From an uncultured Isoptericola sp. (GTDB taxonomy: Bacteria > Actinomycetota > Actinomycetes > Actinomycetales > Cellulomonadaceae): DNA of 64,000 nucleotides. Where the stretch lies: NCBI GenBank assembly GCA_947497265.1, contig CANMFP010000001.1, positions 248,001-312,000 of the forward strand, read 5' to 3'. The first letter of the stretch is position 1. The number at the start of each line of letters is the position of its first letter. The notes under the pieces were generated by a model. It worked only from the letters and a program-made list of their open reading frames with translations, searched no databases and had not been told where the DNA came from. Below, in pieces: positions 58,627 through 64,000 of the stretch. Both the position numbers and the translations under genes were made by a program.

Positions 58627-60231
58627 CTAGGTGACGGCGCCGAGGTGCCAGGGGATGAACTCCTCGGCGCCGATCCCCAGCTCCTCGCTCACCGACTGCT
58701 CGCCGGACGCCACGCTGAGGATCTTCGCCAGGATCTCCTCGCCGACCTCCTCCAGCGTCGCCGTGCCGTCCACGATCCGGCCGGCGTTGACGTCCATGTC
58801 CTCGCTCATCCGGTCGTACATCGGGGTGTTCGTGGCCACCTTGATCGACGGCGTCGGCTGGCAGCCGAACACCGAGCCGCGCCCCGTGGTGAACACGACC
58901 ACGTTCGCGCCGCCTGCGACCATGCCCGTCACGGACACCGGGTCGTAGCCGGGGGTGTCCATGAAGGTGAAGCCGCGGTCGGTGATCTGCTCGGCATACT
59001 CGTACACGGCGGTCAGGTCGGCCGTGCCGCCCTTGGCCACGGCGCCGAGCGACTTCTCGAGGATCGTCGTCAGGCCGCCCGCCTTGTTGCCGGGCGACGG
59101 GTTGTTGTCGAGGGTGCCCTGGCCGGCCGCCACGTAGTCGCGCCACCAGTCGATCCGGTCCAGCAGCTTCTTCGCCACGCCCGGTGAGGTGGCCCGCGCG
59201 GTCAGCAGGTGCTCCGCACCGTAGACCTCGGGCGTCTCGGCGAGCACCGACGTGCCGCCGTAGGCGACGATCCGGTCCGACGCCCAGCCGAGCGCCGGGT
59301 TGGCGGTGATCCCGGAGTAGCCGTCCGACCCGCCGCACTCCAGGCCCAGGACCAGCTCCGAGACGTCGCACTCGGTCCGACGGCGCGCGTCCACCTCGGG
59401 CAGCATCGCTCGCACCGCCTCGACGCCCGCCCGCACCGAGGCCCGCACGCCACCGGTCTCCTGGATGGTCATCGACCGCACCACGGTGTCGTCCGGGATC
59501 GCGGCCAGCAGCCCTCCGGCTCCCGCGTCGGTGCCGGCCGGCGCGCCCATGCCGGGCATGCCCAGATCGGCGACGGAGCCGGAGCGCGCGGACAGCGCAG
59601 CGCCGGGCACCATCTCGCAGCCCAGACCGAGGACGAGCACCCCGGCGACGTTCGGGTTCGCCGCATACCCGCGCAGGGTGCGCAGCAGCATCTGGCCGCC
59701 CTCCGAGTCCGGTACGAGCCCGCACCCGGAGGTGTGCGTCAGCGCGATGACGCCGTCCACGTTCTCGAACTCGTCCAGCGCCGCACCGCGGAACTGCTCC
59801 GCGATCATCTTCGCCGTCGTCGCCGAGCAGTTCACGCTCGTCAGGATCGCCAGGTAGTTGCGGGTCCCGACCCGGCCGTCCGCGCGACGGTAGCCGCGGA
59901 ACGTGGGCCGCGGGACGCCGTCGGGCACCGTCAGCTCGGTGTGGGTGCCGCCGAGCGGCGCCTCGCGCTCGCCCGGGTCGAACCCCAGGTTGTGCGAGTG
60001 CACGTGGTCGCCCGGGACGATGCCCGCCGTGGCGACGCCGATGACCTGCCCGTACTTGTGCACCGGCGCCCCGGCAGCGACCTGCCGCAGCGCGACCTTG
60101 TGCCCGCGGGGTACGGCCTCGCGGACGACGACGGCGGTCCCGTCGGGCGCGACGGCGCGGTCGGCGGCGGTGAGGTCACGCGTGGCGACGGCGACGTCGT
60201 CGCCCTGGCGCAGCACGAGCAGGTCGTTCAT
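58627..60231 (-). CDS. UxaA-family altronate/galactarate-type dehydratase
   Basis: A 534-residue dehydratase. The N-terminal SAF domain (about 1-95) has GTAVVVREAVPRGHKVALR and PGDHVHSHNLGF. The larger domain has YRRADGRVGTRNYLAILTSVNCSATTA, ALTHTSGCGLV, LGLECGGSDGYSGITANPALGWASD and CQPTPSIKVATNTPMYDRM, the family order. Members remove water from D-altronate, D-galactarate or related aldonates using Fe or Mn. It follows a sugar ABC transporter operon on the same strand after 147 bases and two hairpins, suggesting import and catabolism of a hexuronate or aldonate. Confidence 0.9.
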   Translation of the reverse strand: MNDLLVLRQGDDVAVATRDLTAADRAVAPDGTAVVVREAVPRGHKVALRQVAAGAPVHKYGQVIGVATAGIVPGDHVHSHNLGFDPGEREAPLGGTHTELTVPDGVPRPTFRGYRRADGRVGTRNYLAILTSVNCSATTAKMIAEQFRGAALDEFENVDGVIALTHTSGCGLVPDSEGGQMLLRTLRGYAANPNVAGVLVLGLGCEMVPGAALSARSGSVADLGMPGMGAPAGTDAGAGGLLAAIPDDTVVRSMTIQETGGVRASVRAGVEAVRAMLPEVDARRRTECDVSELVLGLECGGSDGYSGITANPALGWASDRIVAYGGTSVLAETPEVYGAEHLLTARATSPGVAKKLLDRIDWWRDYVAAGQGTLDNNPSPGNKAGGLTTILEKSLGAVAKGGTADLTAVYEYAEQITDRGFTFMDTPGYDPVSVTGMVAGGANVVVFTTGRGSVFGCQPTPSIKVATNTPMYDRMSEDMDVNAGRIVDGTATLEEVGEEILAKILSVASGEQSVSEELGIGAEEFIPWHLGAVT

Positions 60232-60258
60232 CAGGTCGTTCCGTCCTCGACATGGCGA

Positions 60259-60282
60259 CAGCCCCGCCGGGCGGCGGGGCTG
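60259..60282 (-). other. Intercistronic hairpin upstream of the dehydratase gene
   Basis: CAGCCCCGCCG/CGGCGGGGCTG, an 11-bp complementary stem with minimal loop, 28 bases before the dehydratase ATG. It may partly terminate or protect the transporter mRNA. Confidence 0.5.
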
Positions 60283-60346
60283 AGACCGTCGGGTACGGGG
60301 CCGCCGGGAGGTTCCGGTCGGCGACCCCGCACCCTTCGGGTCAGGT

Positions 60347-60364
60347 GAGCTGAGGCATCAGCTC
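60347..60364 (-). other. Hairpin after the solute-binding protein gene
   Basis: GAGCTGA-GGCA-TCAGCTC, a perfect 7-bp stem 14 bases past the stop of the binding-protein gene. Confidence 0.5.
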
Positions 60365-60378
60365 GGGACCGAGGTGGC

Positions 60379-61716
60379 TCAGGAGGTGGCTGCCTCGACC
60401 TCGGAGAGGAACGCGTCGGCGGCCTCGTCCGGGGTCATGGAGCCGAAGAGCACCTCGGAGTTGATACGGATCATGATGTCCTGGACGTCGCCCGCACCGT
60501 TCGGCGGCACCGACGGGGCGTCCGGGATCTCGTCCTCGATCTCGGCCATGAAGTCGGCGACCTTGGCGTCCGCGGCCTCGAGGTCCCCGAGGATGGACTC
60601 GCGCACCGACAGGTTCGAGGGCAGACCACGGTCCGTGAGCTGGAGCGCGGCGACCTCGGGGTCGTTGAGCAGGAAGTCGACGAACATGGCCGACTCCTCC
60701 GGGTGCTCGGAGGTCGCGGAGACCGAGTAGAACATGGCCGGCTTGAAGTACATGCCGGTCCGCTCGTGCTCCGTCTCACCCGGCATGCGCAGCAGCTCGA
60801 GGTCGTTGCCCGAGGCCGAGCTCAGCGCGCCGAGCTGGTTCGACCACCACACGCCCAGGCCACCGGCGTTGGTACCCAGCAGCGAGCCCTCCGGGCCGGC
60901 GTTCTGGATCTCCACGGTGCGGCTGCCGTCCGGCGAACCGCCGCTCTCCTGCAGGTCGAGCCCGATCTGGAAGAATTCCTCGACGGTCTCCTTGTCGACA
61001 CCGAGCGAGCCGTCCTCGTTGTAGAGGCTCTGGCCCTTCTGGCGCGCGAGGACGCTCAGGCCGGCCTCGTTGAAGCCGATGTCCTGGGTGCCGTAGACGC
61101 CGTCACCGGCGGCCTCGGACAGCTCGGCCGAGACCTTGACGAAGTCCTCCCACGTCCACGTCGTGTCGTCCGGGACCTCCACGCCGGCGTCGGCGAAGAT
61201 CTGCGGGTCGGCCATCATCGCGTAGGCGTTCACGCCGGTGGCCAGGCCGTAGAGCGTGCCTTCGACCCGACCGCCGTCGATGATCGTCTCGGGGATCTCG
61301 GAGGTGTCGACGTCCAGGGACTCCAGGTCGGCGAGCACGCCACGGTTGGCGTAGTCGGCGATGAAGCGCTCCTCGTGGGTGATGACGTCCGGGGTGTCCC
61401 CACCGGCCGTCGACGTGGCCAGCTTGTCCCAGTAGCCGCCCCAGTCGGTGTAGTCCGGGACCACCGTGATGCCCGGGTTCTTCTCCTCGAAGAGGTCGAT
61501 GATCTCCTGCGTGGTCTGGTGGCGGTCGTCCGACCCCCACCAGGAGAAGCGGATCTCGACACCGTCGCCGTCGCCGCCCTCCTCGGCCTGCGTGCTGTCG
61601 GAACCGGGACCGCCGCTCGATCCCCCTGCGCAGGCGCCCAGGGCCATCGCACCGGCTGCCGTCATGGCGATGAATGCGGCGCGGGTCCGTCCACGTCGAG
61701 TGGTCGTTGCTCGCAT
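60379..61716 (-). CDS. Sugar ABC transporter solute-binding lipoprotein (family 1)
   Basis: A 445-residue lipoprotein. A basic start (RRGRTR) and hydrophobic stretch end in the lipobox MALGACAGG, with the lipidated Cys at about residue 25. A Gly/Asp-rich linker precedes the mature fold: VEIRFSWWGSDDRHQTTQEIIDLFEEKNPGITVV and YGLATGVNAYAMM. FYSVSATSEHPEESAMFVDFLLNDPEVAALQ is typical of cluster B sugar-binding proteins. It captures an oligo- or monosaccharide outside the membrane for the two permeases. AAGGAGA lies before ATG 61716. No ATPase gene is nearby; a shared MsiK-type ATPase is probable. Confidence 0.92.
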   Translation of the reverse strand: MRATTTRRGRTRAAFIAMTAAGAMALGACAGGSSGGPGSDSTQAEEGGDGDGVEIRFSWWGSDDRHQTTQEIIDLFEEKNPGITVVPDYTDWGGYWDKLATSTAGGDTPDVITHEERFIADYANRGVLADLESLDVDTSEIPETIIDGGRVEGTLYGLATGVNAYAMMADPQIFADAGVEVPDDTTWTWEDFVKVSAELSEAAGDGVYGTQDIGFNEAGLSVLARQKGQSLYNEDGSLGVDKETVEEFFQIGLDLQESGGSPDGSRTVEIQNAGPEGSLLGTNAGGLGVWWSNQLGALSSASGNDLELLRMPGETEHERTGMYFKPAMFYSVSATSEHPEESAMFVDFLLNDPEVAALQLTDRGLPSNLSVRESILGDLEAADAKVADFMAEIEDEIPDAPSVPPNGAGDVQDIMIRINSEVLFGSMTPDEAADAFLSEVEAATS

Positions 61717-61797
61717 GATTCTCCTTGTGTGTGCGTGACGAAACGTCGTCGTTGTCATCTAGCAGGAGGTCCCACCGTCGGGACCTCGTGGGAGCGG

Positions 61798-62754
61798 TTA
61801 CTTGATACCTGTCGTGGCGATCCCCTTGACCAGGTACTTCTGGCCGAAGAGGAAGACGATGAAGACCGGGACCAGGGACACGATCGACATCGCGAACAGC
61901 GGGCCCCACGAGCTGTTGCTCGTGGCGTCGATGAAGGTCCGCAGCGCGATGGGCACCGTGTACATGTCGGGCCTGGTCAGGAAGATCAGCTGGCTGAAGA
62001 AGTCGTTCCACGTCCAGATGAAGGTGAAGATCGCCGTGGTGGCCAGCGCCGGCAACGACAGCGGCAGCATGATCTGCAGGAAGATCCGGCCGTGCCCGCA
62101 GCCGTCCAGGCGGGCGGCCTCGTCCAGCTCCTTCGGCAGCCCACGGAAGAACTGGACCATCAGGAAGATGAAGAACGCGTCCGTGGCCAGCAGCTTGGGG
62201 ACGATGAGCGGCAGGAACGTGTTGATCCACTGCAGCTCGGAGAACAGGATGTACTGCGGCACGATGATCACGTGGATCGGCAGCATGATCGTCATGAGCA
62301 TGATGGCGAACCAGATGGGGCGGCCGCGGAACTTCAGCCGGGCGAAGGCGTAGGCCGCCATGGAGCACGAGATCAGGTTCCCCACCACGGAGCCCAGCAC
62401 GATGATCGCCGAGTTGAGCAGGTAGTGGTGGAACGGGTGCAGGAGCGCGTTCCAGCCCTCGCCGTAGTTCGAGAGGTCGATCGCGCTGGGGATCAGGCCC
62501 GGTTCGCGGAAGATGATCTCGTTCGGCTTGAACGAGCTCGAGAGCATCCACAGCAACGGGTAGAGCATGATCAGCCCGAAGCCGATCAGCATGACGTGCT
62601 TGAGCACTCGACGGACCCGGGGGCCGGCCTTGCGGCGGTGGGGGGCGTCGGGCACCTGGGCGGCGACCTCGGACAGCGACCGGCGTTCCCGGACAGGGGT
62701 CCGCGTCGCCGTCGGCTCGGTGTGTGCGTCGGGGCGCACCGGGGTGTCAGTCAT
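61798..62754 (-). CDS. Carbohydrate ABC transporter permease (MalG/CUT1 type)
   Basis: A 318-residue permease with six hydrophobic segments. The EAA loop reads ELDEAARLDGCGHGRIFLQIMLPLSLPAL. The long polar N-terminus (about 50 residues) and ending LVKGIATTGIK are usual for this family. The ATG lies eight bases inside the end of the upstream permease gene, so the pair is translationally coupled. With the binding protein it forms a CUT1 sugar importer. Confidence 0.93.
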   Translation of the reverse strand: MTDTPVRPDAHTEPTATRTPVRERRSLSEVAAQVPDAPHRRKAGPRVRRVLKHVMLIGFGLIMLYPLLWMLSSSFKPNEIIFREPGLIPSAIDLSNYGEGWNALLHPFHHYLLNSAIIVLGSVVGNLISCSMAAYAFARLKFRGRPIWFAIMLMTIMLPIHVIIVPQYILFSELQWINTFLPLIVPKLLATDAFFIFLMVQFFRGLPKELDEAARLDGCGHGRIFLQIMLPLSLPALATTAIFTFIWTWNDFFSQLIFLTRPDMYTVPIALRTFIDATSNSSWGPLFAMSIVSLVPVFIVFLFGQKYLVKGIATTGIK

Positions 62755-63670
62755 CGTAGAAGACCCAGAACTTGGAGGCGAGGAAGTTGACGGCGGTCAT
62801 GCCGGCGACGATGAGGAGCAGGAACCAGGCCATCGCCGAGGCGTACCCCATGTCGAACGACTTGAAGCCGTTCTGGTACAGGTACAGCGTGTAGAAGAGC
62901 GTCGAGTCGACGGGCCCTCCCGTGCCCCCGGAGACGATGAACGCCTGGGTGAACGACTGGAACGCCCCGATGAGCTGGAGCACCAGGTTGAAGAAGATGA
63001 TCGGGCTCAGCAGCGGGATCGTGATGTTGAAGAACTGCCGGAGCTTCGAGGCGCCGTCGATGGACGCGGCCTCGTAGTACATGGCCGGGATCTGCCGCAG
63101 ACCGGCCAGGAAGATGATCATCGGTGCGCCGAACGTCCACACGTTGAGGACCATCAGCGTGCCCAGCGCGTAGTCGGGGTGCGACACCCAGCCGTACCCC
63201 TCGATGCCGAAGTACGCGAGGACCTGGTTCACCAGGCCGTCCGCGCCGAACACCTGGCGCCACAGCAGCGCGATGGCCACCGAGCTGCCGAGCAGCGAGG
63301 GAAGGTAGTAGACCGACCGGTAGATCGCGAGGCCGCGCAGGCCGCGGTCGAGGACCATCGCCAGGCCGAGCGCCGCCATGAGCTGCAGCGGCACCGAGAT
63401 GAGGACGTAGCGCAGCGTGACGCTCAGGGACTGCATCCACCGCGGGTCGTCGAACATCCGCTGGTAGTTCTCGATCCCGATCCAGCTCGGCGACTCGAGC
63501 AGGCTGTAGTCGGTGAACGACAGGTACAGCGAGGCGAGCAGAGGGAATGCAGTGATCAGCCCGAGCCCCACGAACCAGGGGGCAAGGAAGATCGCGGCAG
63601 CCTTGCCGTCACCCTTGCGCGTCTCGCGGCTCGCACCGCGGGTCTTGGCGACCTCTTGCATCACGGACAC
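62747..63670 (-). CDS. Carbohydrate ABC transporter permease (MalF/CUT1 type)
   Basis: A 307-residue permease with six hydrophobic segments. FLAPWFVGLGLITAFPLLASLYLSFTDY is the first, and the EAA loop is YEAASIDGASKLRQFFNITIPLLSPII. It partners the next permease. GTG 63670 was chosen because GAGGT precedes it at normal distance; an ATG nine bases on has none. As the first gene of the operon it follows paired LacI-type operators at 63768-63817. Confidence 0.93.
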   Translation of the reverse strand: MSVMQEVAKTRGASRETRKGDGKAAAIFLAPWFVGLGLITAFPLLASLYLSFTDYSLLESPSWIGIENYQRMFDDPRWMQSLSVTLRYVLISVPLQLMAALGLAMVLDRGLRGLAIYRSVYYLPSLLGSSVAIALLWRQVFGADGLVNQVLAYFGIEGYGWVSHPDYALGTLMVLNVWTFGAPMIIFLAGLRQIPAMYYEAASIDGASKLRQFFNITIPLLSPIIFFNLVLQLIGAFQSFTQAFIVSGGTGGPVDSTLFYTLYLYQNGFKSFDMGYASAMAWFLLLIVAGMTAVNFLASKFWVFYDD

Positions 63671-63767
63671 GGTCGCACCTCCCCGTGCTCTGCCGTGGTG
63701 GACACCATCGTCGTCCTCCTGATCGTCGTCGATCGCGGTGACCGGTCAGGAGCGAGCGCTCCAGGCC

Positions 63768-63779
63768 GGGAAACCGGTT
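63768..63779. promoter_or_regulatory. LacI-type operator 1
   Basis: GGGAAACCGGTT contains the core AACCGGTT typical of LacI-family sites (central CG). It is mirrored exactly at 63806-63817. Confidence 0.6.
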
Positions 63780-63805
63780 GCTGCTGAGGAAGTTACCACA
63801 GGAGG

Positions 63806-63817
63806 AACCGGTTTCCC
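63806..63817. promoter_or_regulatory. LacI-type operator 2
   Basis: AACCGGTTTCCC, the exact inverse of operator 1; centres are 34 bp apart, close to three helical turns. Confidence 0.6.
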
Positions 63818-63921
63818 ATGGTGTACCGTCATCTCCTGGACCGACCCCGTGTCAGGGCGTCGGCGGTGATCAGAACGTGATCCACGCGTGATCTACGCGT
63901 GATGCGAGGACGGAGGCAAAG

Positions 63922-64000
63922 ATGCCCGGCGCGAAGACACACCGTCCTGCGGTGACCATCGCCGATGTCGCGAGAGCGGCCGGCGTCTCCCGAGCGACGG
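63922..64000 (+). CDS. LacI-family transcriptional regulator (N-terminus only)
   Basis: The first 26 residues read MPGAKTHRPAVTIADVARAAGVSRAT, the invariant start of the LacI helix-turn-helix (T-I-x-D-V-A-x-x-A-G-V-S). GGAGGCAAAG precedes the ATG. It diverges from the sugar transporter operon and very likely represses it through the two operators at 63768-63817. Most of the gene lies outside the window. Confidence 0.88.
   Translation, partial: MPGAKTHRPAVTIADVARAAGVSRAT

Noticed and set aside
63885-63901. GATC-rich short repeats as an origin or CRISPR-like array
   Set aside because: Only two full 11-base units and a fragment, no spacers and no replication genes nearby.
1-64000. tRNA, rRNA, CRISPR arrays, prophage or plasmid functions
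   Set aside because: No cloverleaf, rRNA core, regular spacer array, integrase or phage structural gene was noticed on either strand while reading; a tRNAscan/CRISPR search was not possible.

Overview
The window is high-GC, densely coded DNA with frequent GTG starts, ATGA/GTGA stop-start overlaps and many apparently leaderless genes. Together with the gene content (a GTP-type PEP carboxykinase, a RamB-like regulator, a mycobacterial-type bkd/acc leucine module, and a CUT1 sugar transporter without its own ATPase) this points to an actinobacterium, probably a Micrococcales member of the Cellulomonas/Promicromonospora kind. The genus is inference.

Layout. 1-326: end of an acetyltransferase gene. 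359-5574: a SorC-type regulator divergent from glpD-glpF-glpK. 5684-9698: an FAD monooxygenase, a YqeB-like/TetR pair, and a chimeric glycerol kinase whose first 52 residues come from an alpha/beta hydrolase. 9812-22013: a compact biosynthetic locus with a PPTase, a coupled minus-strand operon (MFS exporter, C-A-PCP NRPS, KS-ACP-TE, HXXEE membrane protein, FolD-like protein) and a divergent LuxR-type ATPase regulator. 22086-28159: alpha/beta hydrolase, RamB-like regulator divergent from pckG, and trpS with a Trp-Trp leader peptide and terminator (an attenuator). 28312-36457: small metabolic genes (kinase-fold protein, proline-racemase-like protein, MDR reductase, trmL, AraC regulator, MFS exporter, AIM24, ThuA-like, thymidine kinase). 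36508-46679: an eight-gene branched-chain keto acid/leucine degradation operon, with a Lrp-type regulator nearby at 47757. 48899-49887: an IS5-type element with CTAG duplications. 50252-58533: sugar kinases, aldo/keto reductase, an AAA protein behind 33-bp repeats, an LLM-BBE fusion enzyme with a divergent MarR regulator, and a MerR regulator. 58554-58619: a 32-bp-arm perfect palindrome. 58627-64000: a sugar ABC transporter with a UxaA-type dehydratase and the start of a divergent LacI regulator.

How the parts work together. GlpF imports glycerol, GlpK phosphorylates it and GlpD oxidises glycerol-3-phosphate. The bkd-acc-acd-maoC-citE operon can take leucine-derived keto acid through isovaleryl-CoA to acetyl-CoA and acetoacetate, given an E3 from elsewhere. 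The NRPS/PKS pair has the same domain order as the reutericyclin and mutanocyclin synthetases (C-A-T plus KS-T-TE, no AT). Its A-domain residues spell a threonine code, so an N-acyl tetramic acid from threonine is the leading hypothesis. This locus is the best candidate for an undescribed system.

A second window-wide signal is regulatory. Ten starts are preceded by TANNNT exactly six bases upstream, the grammar of leaderless actinobacterial mRNAs; one of them is the trpS leader peptide. No tRNA, rRNA or CRISPR array was seen. All family calls come from reading motifs by eye, without database searches.
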